A stretch of 62,302 nucleotides of DNA from Candidatus Desulfaltia sp. (GTDB taxonomy: Bacteria > Desulfobacterota > Desulfobacteria > Desulfobacterales > ETH-SRB1), in assembly GCA_030656555.1 (NCBI GenBank), contig JAUSPN010000029.1, forward strand, positions 1 to 62,302. Reading direction: 5' to 3'. Numbering within the stretch: position 1 is the first letter of the stretch; each line of letters starts with the position of its first letter. Shown in pieces: positions 8,173 to 17,480 of the stretch. Under the pieces are notes generated by a model. That model was not told where the DNA came from, did not search any database, and worked only from the letters and a program-made list of their open reading frames with translations. The translations under genes were made by a program, and so were the position numbers.

Positions 8173-9930
8173 TTGGATCCAATTAAAAATAAGGACTTGG
8201 AGATTGCCCAGCATGCGGAAAAGAACATGAAAACCGTATATCAATTGGGCGAAAAACTCGGGCTGGGAAAAGAGGAGCTCCTTCCCCACGGCCATTATGT
8301 GGCAAAGGTTGATGCTCAAAATATTTTGAAACGCCTTAAAGACAAACCAGACGGTAAATATATTGATATAACCGCTATAACTCCTACACCGCTTGGAGAA
8401 GGCAAAACCACCTCAACCATAGGATTAATTCAAGGGTTGAGCAGACGAGGCAAAAGTGTTACCGGCGCAATCCGTCAACCTTCCAGCGGGCCGACAATGA
8501 ATATTAAGGGAAGCGCGGCAGGCGGCGGGCTGGCTCAGTGTATCCCGTTTACTCCGTTTTCGTTCGGGTTGACAGGAGATGTAAACGCCGTAATGAATGC
8601 GCATAATCTTGCTATGGTGGCATTAACCGCCAGGATGCAGCATGAAAATAACTATTCAGATGAGATACTGGCAAAAAAGAATCTAAAACGGCTCAATATC
8701 AATCCCAAAAATATTGAGATGGGATGGATTATTGATTTTTGCGCTCAGTCGTTGCGTAATATTATTGTCGGTCTTGGGGGGAAGATGGATGGTTTTCCCA
8801 TGCAATCCAGATTTGATATTGCTATGAGTTCTGAGATTATGGCTATTATGGCAGTTGCAAGCGATCTGAAAGACATGCGTGAACGGATTGGGAAAATAGT
8901 GGTCGCATATAACAAAAACGATGATCCAATTACTACGGCGGATCTTGAGGTTGACGGCGCTATGACGGCATGGATGGTTGAAGCCATTAATCCGAATCTT
9001 ATCCAGACCATGGAAGGACAGCCGATTTTTGTCCACGCAGGACCTTTTGCAAATATTTCAATAGGTCAGTCGTCAATCATTGCAGACAAGGTCGGGTTGA
9101 AACTTGCTGACTATCATGTTACCGAAAGCGGATTTGGGACAGACATAGGCTTTGAAAAATTTTGGAATTTAAAATGTCGTTATAGTGGATTAAAACCCGA
9201 CTGTGCTGTGATAGTCGCGACCATCAGAGCATTGAAATGCCATGGAGGAGGCCCTTCGTTGCCTCCGGGTAAACACGTGGATTCAGCCTATCTTGAAGAA
9301 AATGTTGAATGGGTGGAAAAGGGTTGCGAAAATCTTATTCACCATATTAAAATTGTTCAGGGTTCAGGAATAAATCCGGTTGTATGCATAAATGCTTTTC
9401 ATACAGACACCAACGACGAGATAGCTGTTGTGCGCAGACTGGCAGAGGCTGCTGGCGCCCGTGTCGCTGTTTCTGAGCACTGGCTAAGGGGCGGCGAAGG
9501 GGCCCTGGATTTTGCCGACGCAGTGATTGACGCATGTGAAGAGGAAAACGATTTTCATTTTCTTTATGATTTAACTGTCCCGCTACGCGAACGGATTGAG
9601 TTGATTGCAAAACAGGTTTACGGCGCAGATGGTGTAAGTTATTCTCCTGAAGCTGAGGCGAAGGCAAAGAGAATAGAAAACGATACGGAATCGGCAGGGA
9701 TGGGGACATGTATAGTCAAAACACATCTCAGCCTTTCTCATGACCCGGATATTAAAGGTGTGCCGACGGGGTGGATACTTCCTGTAAGGGATATCCTTAT
9801 TTATAAAGGGGCAGGGTTGATAGCGCCGGTGGCGGGAAGAATAAACCTTATGCCCGGCACTGCTTCTGATCCGGCTTACAGGCGTATTGATGTGGATGTA
9901 AAAACAGGAAAGGTAAAGGGCCTTTTTTAA
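8173..9930 (+). CDS. fhs: Formate-tetrahydrofolate ligase
   Basis: Fhs makes 10-formyl-THF from formate, THF and ATP, the entry step of the methyl branch of the Wood-Ljungdahl pathway. The 585-residue product carries the nucleotide-binding TPLGEGKTT loop (near residues 73-81), the [10 protein letters not shown] block and the family's RGGEGA segment. The start is TTG at 8173: GAGGAGA lies 10-17 bases before it and no ATG fits the family N-terminus. It is the first gene of the fhs-folD-acsD-acsB-acsC-acsE operon, preceded by a 160-base spacer that should hold its promoter. Confidence 0.96.
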   Translation: MDPIKNKDLEIAQHAEKNMKTVYQLGEKLGLGKEELLPHGHYVAKVDAQNILKRLKDKPDGKYIDITAITPTPLGEGKTTSTIGLIQGLSRRGKSVTGAIRQPSSGPTMNIKGSAAGGGLAQCIPFTPFSFGLTGDVNAVMNAHNLAMVALTARMQHENNYSDEILAKKNLKRLNINPKNIEMGWIIDFCAQSLRNIIVGLGGKMDGFPMQSRFDIAMSSEIMAIMAVASDLKDMRERIGKIVVAYNKNDDPITTADLEVDGAMTAWMVEAINPNLIQTMEGQPIFVHAGPFANISIGQSSIIADKVGLKLADYHVTESGFGTDIGFEKFWNLKCRYSGLKPDCAVIVATIRALKCHGGGPSLPPGKHVDSAYLEENVEWVEKGCENLIHHIKIVQGSGINPVVCINAFHTDTNDEIAVVRRLAEAAGARVAVSEHWLRGGEGALDFADAVIDACEEENDFHFLYDLTVPLRERIELIAKQVYGADGVSYSPEAEAKAKRIENDTESAGMGTCIVKTHLSLSHDPDIKGVPTGWILPVRDILIYKGAGLIAPVAGRINLMPGTASDPAYRRIDVDVKTGKVKGLF

Positions 9931-9943
9931 GAGGTATTAAATA

Positions 9944-10822
9944 ATGTCTGCAAAAATTATCAGCGGGACCAAAATCGCAGGGCAGATCCGTGAAGATCTA
10001 AAGAAAGAGATATCTGAATTAAAGGAAAAACACGGCTTAATTCCCGGCCTGGTTACTATTCTTGTTGGTGATGACCCGGCTTCAAAGATATATGTTGGCC
10101 AAAAGGAAAAGGCCTGCGAAAAATTGGAGATTTATTCAAGGCGGATTGATTTGCCTCCGGAAACCACCGAGAGCGCTCTTTTGTCCTTAATAAAGGAGTT
10201 AAATAAGGACGCTAAGATTCACGGTATATTGGTACAGCTTCCGCTTCCGAAACAAATCGATCAACAACGTGTTATTTACGCAATCGATCCATCTAAGGAT
10301 GTAGATGGTTTTCACCCTGTAAATGTTGGGAAGATGGTTGTCGGAGAAAAAAGCTTTTTGCCATGTACACCTCATGGGATATTGGAGCTTTTGGTTCACT
10401 CCGGCATACAGACAGAAGGGGCGGAAGTTGTGATTGTGGGAAGGAGTAATATTGTCGGCAAGCCACTTCTCAATTTAATGATCCAAAAACGGCCTGCCGG
10501 CAATGCAACTGTAACTATATGTCATACAAAAACGAGAGATTTGTCTTTTCACACAAAGCGAGCTGATATTCTGATTGCAGCCATTGGCCAGCCAAAAGCA
10601 ATTACTCGGGATATGGTCAAGGATGGGGTCGTTGTTATTGATGTTGGGGTAAACAGGATAGGAAAGACTCCTGAAGGAAAGTTGATTTTGGCAGGTGATG
10701 TGGATTTTGAAGGGATAAAAGAAAAAGCTGCTGCGATAACGCCGGTGCCAGGCGGAGTAGGTCCAATGACGATTGTTATGCTCATGAAAAATACTGTGGA
10801 AGCAGCTAAAATGAGCTTATGA
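9944..10822 (+). CDS. folD: Methylene-THF dehydrogenase/methenyl-THF cyclohydrolase FolD
   Basis: The 292-residue product is a full bifunctional FolD: the catalytic YVGQKEKAC segment with its lysine (near residue 57), VQLPLP (near 97), the dinucleotide-binding VVIVGRSNIVGKPL segment (near 166) and the family end motif TPVPGGVGPMT. It interconverts 10-formyl-, methenyl- and methylene-THF. It follows fhs by 13 bases, so both steps of the methyl branch are co-transcribed. The usual next enzyme, methylene-THF reductase (MetF/MetV), is not in the window. Confidence 0.96.
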   Translation: MSAKIISGTKIAGQIREDLKKEISELKEKHGLIPGLVTILVGDDPASKIYVGQKEKACEKLEIYSRRIDLPPETTESALLSLIKELNKDAKIHGILVQLPLPKQIDQQRVIYAIDPSKDVDGFHPVNVGKMVVGEKSFLPCTPHGILELLVHSGIQTEGAEVVIVGRSNIVGKPLLNLMIQKRPAGNATVTICHTKTRDLSFHTKRADILIAAIGQPKAITRDMVKDGVVVIDVGVNRIGKTPEGKLILAGDVDFEGIKEKAAAITPVPGGVGPMTIVMLMKNTVEAAKMSL

Positions 10823-10848
10823 AAGATAGTTAAACAAGGGGGCATGAA

Positions 10849-11796
10849 TTGAGGATAGATATTCCAAGGGTTGCTTATACAGGAACGATAAAAGAGATTA
10901 CATTAGGAAGGAACAAAAATAAAATAACTATTGGCGGAGAGTCGTGTTATCCTTTTCATTTATTTGAAGGAACAATGCCGAATCCACCGAAAATAGCTAT
11001 GGAGGTGTATGACAGTGCGCCTGAAGATTGGCCTGACAGCGCTATGGAACCGTTTGCCGATGTTGTGGATGATCCTGTGGCATGGGCCAGAAAATGCATT
11101 GATGTGTATGGGGCTGAGATGATTGCGCTGCAGATGGCGAGTACAGATCCAAACGGTAAAAACATACCTGCTGATAAGGCGGCGGCTATTGCAAAAAAAG
11201 TATCAGATGAAATAGAAGTCCCACTGATCATTTGGGGGTGTGAAAATGTAGATAAGGATACCGAGGTATTAAGAAGTATTTGCGAAATCTGTGAAGGCAG
11301 AGACTTGATAATCGGCCCTGTAGTTGAGGGCAATTATCGTGCGATCGGGGCAACAGCGATTGCATATAATCATACTGTTATTGCTTCCACACCGATTGAT
11401 ATAAATCTGGCAAAACAGCTTAATATTCTTCTGGGGAACTTAAATGTTCCTGACGATAAGATTATTATTGATCCATCAATAGGTCCTATAGGATACGGGC
11501 TTGAATATACATATAGTGTGATGGAACGGATAAGGGTAGCAGCGCTTACACAGGAAGATGAAAGACTTCAGTACCCTATAATCCTCAATCTTGCAAAAGA
11601 GGTATGGAAGATAAAAGAGGTGAATGTGAGTGAAACGGAGGCGCCGCTATATGGCCACAAGAAGAGCAGAGGTGTTTTGTTTGAAGCATTGACCGCTCAG
11701 TGTATGCTCATGGCAGGGGCTAATATTTTGATAATGAGACATCCTGAGGCTATTGGATTAGTGAAAGAGTCAATAAAAGACCTGATGAATTCGTAA
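10849..11796 (+). CDS. acsD: Corrinoid iron-sulfur protein small subunit
   Basis: AcsD (CdhD) pairs with AcsC to form the corrinoid iron-sulfur protein that carries the methyl group to acetyl-CoA synthase. The 315-residue product has the TIM-barrel features of the family: GGESCYPFHLFEG near residue 28, PADKAAAIAKKVS near 104 and IDPSIGPIGYGLEYTYS near 205-221. The start is TTG at 10849; AAGGGGGC lies upstream and the neighbouring ATG at 10844 meets a stop after two codons. It lies in the middle of the acs operon. Confidence 0.94.
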   Translation: MRIDIPRVAYTGTIKEITLGRNKNKITIGGESCYPFHLFEGTMPNPPKIAMEVYDSAPEDWPDSAMEPFADVVDDPVAWARKCIDVYGAEMIALQMASTDPNGKNIPADKAAAIAKKVSDEIEVPLIIWGCENVDKDTEVLRSICEICEGRDLIIGPVVEGNYRAIGATAIAYNHTVIASTPIDINLAKQLNILLGNLNVPDDKIIIDPSIGPIGYGLEYTYSVMERIRVAALTQEDERLQYPIILNLAKEVWKIKEVNVSETEAPLYGHKKSRGVLFEALTAQCMLMAGANILIMRHPEAIGLVKESIKDLMNS

Positions 11797-11845
11797 AAAA
11801 ACGAGTTCATAAAGACTTAACAGACAACAAAAAAAGGATAAAACC

Positions 11846-14050
11846 GTGTCAAAAATTATTTGTTCTGCAGCTATTCAAGGAGCCCACAAAATTGTGAGCA
11901 TGGCAGAAGTAAAATGTGATGAGGCTCTGGAAAAGTGGGGACCAGATCAGAATATTGGATTTCCTAATACAACTTATTATCTTCCGGTTATCTATGCAAT
12001 GCTTGGGACCCCAGTAGAAACGCTGGGGAATGCTCGTGAGGTTCTGAATAAATGCAAAACACTTCTCCCTGCCATTGTTAAGGATGAATCATGGCTTCCT
12101 TCTCTGGACTCTGCGCTTGAAGCCGGTATGAGCACTCTTTTCGCAGAAGAGATTCTTGAGGCAATAAAATATCTTGAAAAGCCGGATTGTTATACAAAAA
12201 CAGAGGATCCGCTAATTGACAACATTTGGCTTGGAGCTGCCGACGATGTTATTATGCGAAAGCGCGGGGTGGAGTTTGTTGACGGTAGTGCCCCGGGTTT
12301 TGCCATAATATTAGGCGCGGCCCCTACTACCGAGATTGCGGTCAAGATTGCAATAGAGCTTCAGGAAAAGAACCTGTATGTTTTAATGTGCGCTGACCAC
12401 GACGGAAAGACAATGTCTGAGCAGCTTATAGAAGCTGGTGTTCAAATCGGGTGGTCTACAAGACTGGTTTCTTTTGGGCAAAGCTATACGGCAGGGGTCT
12501 TTGCAGTTGGATTTGCAGTTCGCGCGGCTATGTCTTTTGGCGGAATTAAGCCCGGAGATTTTGATGGGAATCTTCTTTTTTGTAGAGGGGGAATATTCGC
12601 TTTTATAATAACATTGGGGGCTATTACAGAGGAATGGGTTGCCAATGCAGCCGGTGCTATTAACTGGGGCGTTCCGATTATAGCTGATGCGCCGGCTCCC
12701 AAACTAGTTGTTCCCGAAATCTGTGATTATGAGCTCATTACAGGTGATATTTCTCATGATCAGATAGTCCAGAAGGCTATCGATGTCAGGGGATTGAAAA
12801 TAAAGATAAGTAAGATTGATATTCCCATGTCTTATGGGCCTGCCTTTGAAGGTGAACGTATCCGGAAAGAGGACCTTTACTTTGAATGTGGCGGCGGGAA
12901 AACGCTTGGCGTTGAGTTGACTGTTTCAAAAGATATGTCCGAAGTGGAGGACGGGAAGATAGAAATTATTGGCCCTGATATAGATGAAGTTAAAGAAGGG
13001 GGTAGCCTTCCTTTTGGCATATTGATTGAGGTTGCGGGCAGGCAGATGCAACCTGATTTTGAACCGATTTTAGAGCGCCAGATTCATCATCTGGTTAATT
13101 ATATTCAGGGAGTAATGCATATAGGACAAAGAAGTATTATGTGGCTCCGGATAGGCAAAGCAGCGGCTGAAAAAGGGTTTTTATTAAAACATTTAGGCAA
13201 AGTCATTCATGCCAAGTATCACCAGGAGTTTTCAAATATTGTTGATAAGGTCCAGGTTACTATTTATACCAAAGAAAAGAAGGTCAGAGAACTCCTTGAG
13301 TCGGCAAAAAATGTGTATGTACAGAGAGATAAGCGGGTTGAAGGGATGGTTGATGAAACCGAAGAGACATTCTATTCATGTACGCTCTGTCAGTCTTTTG
13401 CTCCGAGTCATGTTTGCATTATTACGCCGGAGCGTACAGGGATGTGCGGCGCTTACAACTGGCTGGACTGCAAGGCATCAAACGAGATTAACCCGACCGG
13501 CCCTAATCAGCCGATAGCAAAGGGAGAATGCTTTGATACGGTAAAGGGCCAGTGGAAGAAAATTAATGATTTTGTGTCAAGGGCTTCCGGCCGGAAGGTG
13601 GAGAAGGTAAACGCATACAGTCTTATGGAATTTCCAATGACAGCGTGCGGATGTTTTGAATGCGTGGCGACAATCCTTCCAATGTGCAATGGTGTTATGG
13701 TGGTGAATAGGGATTTTATGGGGATGACTCCGTCCGGGATGAAGTTTACCACTCTTGCAGGCCTGGCGGGCGGCGGTAACCAGACACCTGGTTTTTTAGG
13801 GATAAGCAAACATTATATCTGCAGCAGGAAATTCATTAAAGCAGAAGGAGGCTTAAAGAGGGTTGTTTGGCTTCCAAAGATGTTAAAAGAGGAAATTTCC
13901 GGGCTTATAAAGCCGATATGCGAAGATATCGGAATCCCCGATTTTCTTGATATGATAGCGGATGAAACAGTAGGATTTACCGAAGAAGAAATACTTCCGT
14001 TTCTTCAGGAAAAAGGACATCCTGCGCTTGCGATGGGAGCGTTGATATAG
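11846..14050 (+). CDS. acsB: CO-methylating acetyl-CoA synthase
   Basis: AcsB assembles acetyl-CoA from CO, the corrinoid-bound methyl group and CoA at the Ni-Ni-[4Fe-4S] cluster A. All cluster A ligands are present: Cys512, Cys515, Cys524 and Cys534 for the [4Fe-4S] part, and the Cys601-Gly602-Cys603 motif that binds the distal nickel; this is the Moorella arrangement shifted by six residues. At 734 residues it has the long bacterial N-terminal domain that contacts CODH, unlike the shorter archaeal form. The start is GTG. Unusually, no gene for the CODH partner (acsA/cooS) lies nearby. Confidence 0.97.
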   Translation: MSKIICSAAIQGAHKIVSMAEVKCDEALEKWGPDQNIGFPNTTYYLPVIYAMLGTPVETLGNAREVLNKCKTLLPAIVKDESWLPSLDSALEAGMSTLFAEEILEAIKYLEKPDCYTKTEDPLIDNIWLGAADDVIMRKRGVEFVDGSAPGFAIILGAAPTTEIAVKIAIELQEKNLYVLMCADHDGKTMSEQLIEAGVQIGWSTRLVSFGQSYTAGVFAVGFAVRAAMSFGGIKPGDFDGNLLFCRGGIFAFIITLGAITEEWVANAAGAINWGVPIIADAPAPKLVVPEICDYELITGDISHDQIVQKAIDVRGLKIKISKIDIPMSYGPAFEGERIRKEDLYFECGGGKTLGVELTVSKDMSEVEDGKIEIIGPDIDEVKEGGSLPFGILIEVAGRQMQPDFEPILERQIHHLVNYIQGVMHIGQRSIMWLRIGKAAAEKGFLLKHLGKVIHAKYHQEFSNIVDKVQVTIYTKEKKVRELLESAKNVYVQRDKRVEGMVDETEETFYSCTLCQSFAPSHVCIITPERTGMCGAYNWLDCKASNEINPTGPNQPIAKGECFDTVKGQWKKINDFVSRASGRKVEKVNAYSLMEFPMTACGCFECVATILPMCNGVMVVNRDFMGMTPSGMKFTTLAGLAGGGNQTPGFLGISKHYICSRKFIKAEGGLKRVVWLPKMLKEEISGLIKPICEDIGIPDFLDMIADETVGFTEEEILPFLQEKGHPALAMGALI

Positions 14051-14063
14051 GAGAAGAATACTT

Positions 14064-15401
14064 ATGGGGCTTTCTGGAATAGAGATTTTTAAAAAACTGC
14101 CAAAAACTAATTGCGGCAAGTGTGGCGTTCCAACATGCTTGGCGTTTGCGATGAAGCTGGCGACAGGTCAGGCCGAACTTGATGCATGTCCGGATATATC
14201 CGAAAATGTGAAAGAAGAGATAGGCTTGGCTTCAGCTCCTCCTGTAAGAACGGTAGTTATAGGCATTGGTGAACGGGCAACTAAGATAGGCGGTGAAACA
14301 GTGCTGTTTCGCCACGAAAAAAGGTTTGAAAATCCCCCTGCTTTTACTCTTCTTCTTTCGGATAATATGGATGACCTGGAGATTTCAAGCAGATTGAGCG
14401 GGTTTAATAATGCTGTTTACGAACGGGTCAGCGTTGTTATGAAACCCGAGCTGGTTGCTATACGTGGAGATTCCGCAGATCCTTTAAGGTTTAATACATT
14501 AGTTGAAAAGATTTGCAATGAGACTGATGCAGGGCTGATACTTATGAACGAAGATGTTGAGGCGCTTTCTCAGGCCGTCAGGAAATGTTCGGGCAGAAAG
14601 CCTCTTATTTATGCTGCTACAATGGAGAATTATGAGATATTAGGCAGTCTTGCCCTTGAGCTGTCATGTCCGTTAGCGGTTAAAGGTGACGGCTTGGAAG
14701 AGCTGGCGGATGTCTGTGATAAATTAATTGGAATGGGGCTAAAGGATCTGGTTCTTGATTCCGGAGCTCGAAATGCTCTGGAGGATCAGATTATTATACG
14801 AAGATGCGCATTGATGAAGAAAACAAAGGCCTTTGGATTTCCTACCATTGTTTTTCCGTGCCTGATGACCGGGAATCTGATGAAAGAAACAATAATTGCC
14901 TGCCAGATGATTGCAAAATACGGAGGAATTATAGTTTTGTCGGAAATTGAGGGTTACAGCATATTCCCGCTTCTTCTGGCAAGAATGAATATTTTTACCG
15001 ATCCGCAAAGACCGATGACTGTGGAAGAAAAGATCTATGAGATAGGGGCTGTTAATGAAAATTCGCCGGTTCTTATTACAGGGAATTTTTCCCTTACATA
15101 TTTTATTGTTTCCGGTGAAGTTGAGGCAAGCCATGTGCCGGCCTATCTGTTGATAAAGGATACAGAAGGGCTTTCCGTTCTAACAGCATGGGCGGCAGGT
15201 AAATTTGGAGCTGATACTATTGCTTTATTTGTTAAGAAATCCGGTATTGAGGAGAAAATTAAACACCGCAGGCTTGTAATCCCTGGATATCTCGCAGCTA
15301 TCAGCGGAGAGCTGGAAGAGGAACTTCCTGATTGGGAAATTCTTATCGGGCCGAGAGAAGCGAGCCACCTTCCTGCTTATTTAAAGCAGTTGAGTGCATG
15401 A
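14064..15401 (+). CDS. acsC: Corrinoid iron-sulfur protein large subunit
   Basis: AcsC (CdhE) carries the [4Fe-4S] cluster and the cobalamin-binding domain of the corrinoid iron-sulfur protein. The N-terminal cluster motif is complete: Cys17, Cys20, Cys25 and Cys42 (NCGKCGVPTC...ACPD). A TIM-barrel domain follows, and the C-terminal part (about residues 330-440, with GNFSLTYF and GPREASHLPAYL) is the flavodoxin-like corrinoid domain. It starts 13 bases after acsB with GGAGAAG as ribosome-binding site. Confidence 0.95.
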   Translation: MGLSGIEIFKKLPKTNCGKCGVPTCLAFAMKLATGQAELDACPDISENVKEEIGLASAPPVRTVVIGIGERATKIGGETVLFRHEKRFENPPAFTLLLSDNMDDLEISSRLSGFNNAVYERVSVVMKPELVAIRGDSADPLRFNTLVEKICNETDAGLILMNEDVEALSQAVRKCSGRKPLIYAATMENYEILGSLALELSCPLAVKGDGLEELADVCDKLIGMGLKDLVLDSGARNALEDQIIIRRCALMKKTKAFGFPTIVFPCLMTGNLMKETIIACQMIAKYGGIIVLSEIEGYSIFPLLLARMNIFTDPQRPMTVEEKIYEIGAVNENSPVLITGNFSLTYFIVSGEVEASHVPAYLLIKDTEGLSVLTAWAAGKFGADTIALFVKKSGIEEKIKHRRLVIPGYLAAISGELEEELPDWEILIGPREASHLPAYLKQLSA

Positions 15402-15472
15402 AAACAATTTTGAGTTTTTAATTCTTAATTTTAAATTAAAAATTCAACATTTAACATTGGAGCGAAGCGACT

Positions 15473-16357
15473 ATGGTCGTCTGCATTGCGGAAAACATTA
15501 ACATTATGTCGAAGAATATCGGACCTGCCATAAAGGAAAGAAAACAGGGTCCTGTTCAAGCTATGGCCACAGCCCTTGCAGATAATGGAGTTGATTGCCT
15601 TGATCTTAATATCGGGCCTGCCCGAAAGGGAGGGGAAGACTTAATGGACTGGCTTGTAAAGACGGTTCAGGAGGTGATTGATCTTCCTCTTTCACTTGAC
15701 ACAACAAATCCGGGTGCCGTGGAAGCTGGATTAAAAGCCGCTAAATATGGAAAGCCGCTAATCAACTCTGTTTCACTTCAGCCCGAACGGCTGGAAACAG
15801 GACTTTCAATAGCTGTCCGGTATAAAGCCCGCATAATAGGTCTTTTGTGGGGAAAAGACGGGATGCCGCGAGATGCCAATGAGCGGGCTGCAATGGCTGT
15901 CGATTTTGTATATCATGCAAATGAGGCTGGAATCCCAACGCAGGAAATCTTAATCGATCCTATTGTTACACCTATATGTGGAGATGTTAATCAGGTTTTG
16001 GCTGCATTGGAATTTATGGGAATGATTAAGGAAATTATGCCAGAAGCAAAATCGATTGTCGGGCTTTCCAATGTTTCAAACGGTGTCCCAAATGATCTTC
16101 GTCCTTATCTGAACCGCACATATCTGATGATGCTTATGAAGCATGGTATTTATTCAGCGATTGTGAACGGCTTTGATGCAGAACTATTGAAGATCGCCAG
16201 AGGAGAAAGAGCCAAACATATAAAATTAGTGCATGGCGTCATGGAAGGGGAAAAGCCCGATCCCGCATCTCTTGATCAGGTTGAACTGGAATACTATAAA
16301 ACCACACGGGTTTTAATGGGCGAGGTTTTGTATTCAGATTCCTGGCTTTTAGCATGA
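15473..16357 (+). CDS. acsE: Methyl-THF:corrinoid iron-sulfur protein methyltransferase
   Basis: AcsE moves the methyl group from methyl-THF to the Co(I) corrinoid of AcsCD. The 294-residue product is a pterin-binding TIM barrel with the family blocks IAENINIM, DCLDLNIGPAR, SLDTTNPGAVEAGL and IVGLSNVSNG. The 5' spacer contains ATTTTTAATTCTTAATTTTAAATTAAAAATTC, an AT-rich dyad. GGAGCGAAGCGACT precedes the ATG. It ends the operon and faces pilD with only 6 bases between the stop codons. Confidence 0.95.
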   Translation: MVVCIAENINIMSKNIGPAIKERKQGPVQAMATALADNGVDCLDLNIGPARKGGEDLMDWLVKTVQEVIDLPLSLDTTNPGAVEAGLKAAKYGKPLINSVSLQPERLETGLSIAVRYKARIIGLLWGKDGMPRDANERAAMAVDFVYHANEAGIPTQEILIDPIVTPICGDVNQVLAALEFMGMIKEIMPEAKSIVGLSNVSNGVPNDLRPYLNRTYLMMLMKHGIYSAIVNGFDAELLKIARGERAKHIKLVHGVMEGEKPDPASLDQVELEYYKTTRVLMGEVLYSDSWLLA

Positions 16358-16363
16358 TAGATG

Positions 16364-17140
16364 TTATGTGAGCAAATTAAGATACCAGGATATCAGATCA
16401 GGGCCAAAAAAGATATAGGCAACAGCGCTTATAGATAGAAACGGGCCGAACGGCAATGCGACTTTCATTCCATTTTTTGTACGTAGCATGATTGCGATTC
16501 CGACAAGAGTTCCGATAAGAGATGAAAAAAAGATTGTAAAGAGTATGCCTTTCCATCCAACAATTGTTCCAATCATAGCCATGAGCTTTATGTCTCCGCC
16601 TCCCATGCCTTCGGCTTTTTTAATTAGATAATAGACCCACCCAACCAACAGCAGACTTCCTCCTCCGACAAGCATCCCCAGCAGAGATTCCTTGTATGTT
16701 ATTGACGTGAGGACAAAGGATGCCAGGAAGCCCGCAGGTATGCCGGGAATAGTTATTATATCAGGTATGATCTTATGATTAATGTCGATAAAGGTTATTG
16801 CGAGCAGAGCTGTAATGAAAGCAAAGTAAACAAGTGCTTCAAGGGTAGGCCCAAACTTGAGAAATGTGCAGAGCGCAAAAGCGCCGCTCATAATTTCTAC
16901 AAGTGGATAACGGAAAGATATTGACTTATTACAATGGCGGCATCGTCTTTTAAGCAGGAGATAGCTTAAAACAGGAATATTGTCGTAGAATCGTATTATA
17001 CTACCGCAATTTGGACAGATTGAACGAAGTGGATCAATAATTGATTTTGAGGCCGGCAGTCTGTATATACATACATTTACAAAGCTTCCCATACACATGC
17101 CGAATATAAAAATTATTGTTTGAATCAGGTAAGAGAACAT
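16364..17140 (-). CDS. pilD: Type IV prepilin leader peptidase/N-methyltransferase
   Basis: PilD cleaves prepilin and pseudopilin leader peptides at the inner membrane and N-methylates the new terminus. The product of about 258 residues has the four-cysteine zinc motif in the cytoplasmic loop (CPNCG...CRHC), the two catalytic aspartates in DINHKIIPD and GGGDIKLMAMIG, and about eight membrane segments. I start at the ATG at 17140 because GAGGAA lies 7 bases before it; the TTG four codons upstream overlaps that site. It suggests type IV pili or type II secretion elsewhere in the genome. Confidence 0.93.
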   Translation of the reverse strand: MFSYLIQTIIFIFGMCMGSFVNVCIYRLPASKSIIDPLRSICPNCGSIIRFYDNIPVLSYLLLKRRCRHCNKSISFRYPLVEIMSGAFALCTFLKFGPTLEALVYFAFITALLAITFIDINHKIIPDIITIPGIPAGFLASFVLTSITYKESLLGMLVGGGSLLLVGWVYYLIKKAEGMGGGDIKLMAMIGTIVGWKGILFTIFFSSLIGTLVGIAIMLRTKNGMKVALPFGPFLSISAVAYIFFGPDLISWYLNLLT

Positions 17141-17159
17141 TTTATTCCTCAATCAAAAT

Positions 17160-17470
17160 TTTAAATATTATAAGTATGTTTAATTTAAAAAATCAAGATT
17201 GATATTGTCAAAGATAAATAATGTTTTATAATATGTAACCGTTCACGGGTTCAGAGGTTCAAGGTTCAAAGGTTCAGGATAAAGCTATTAGCCATTAGCT
17301 GTTAGCTCTTAGCTGAATGTGTTAACTGTTTGGTTTTTTATAAGCTAAAAGCTAATTGCTAACAATCTTCGACTTGAAAATATTGGTGCATAGCAGTAAG
17401 CCCGGCGCTTCAAGAAAAATAACCCTGAACCTCTGAACCGTGAACCTGTAAACGGTTACTATAAATTATA
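17160..17470. repeat. Gene-free spacer with long imperfect inverted repeat
   Basis: No gene is seen between pilD and lon. The left arm (17236-17280: GTAACCGTTCACGGGTTCAGAGGTTCAAGGTT...) is complementary to the right arm (17423-17461: AACCCTGAACCTCTGAACCGTGAACCTGTAAACGGTTAC). Between them are runs of permuted AGCTA-type words (17282-17360: GCTATTAGCCATTAGCTGTTAGCTCTTAGC, then AAGCTAAAAGCTAATTGC). The promoters for pilD (leftward) and lon (rightward) must lie in or beside this element. The ribosome-binding site of lon (AAGGAG) directly follows it. Confidence 0.7.
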
Positions 17471-17480
17471 AGGAGAAATT

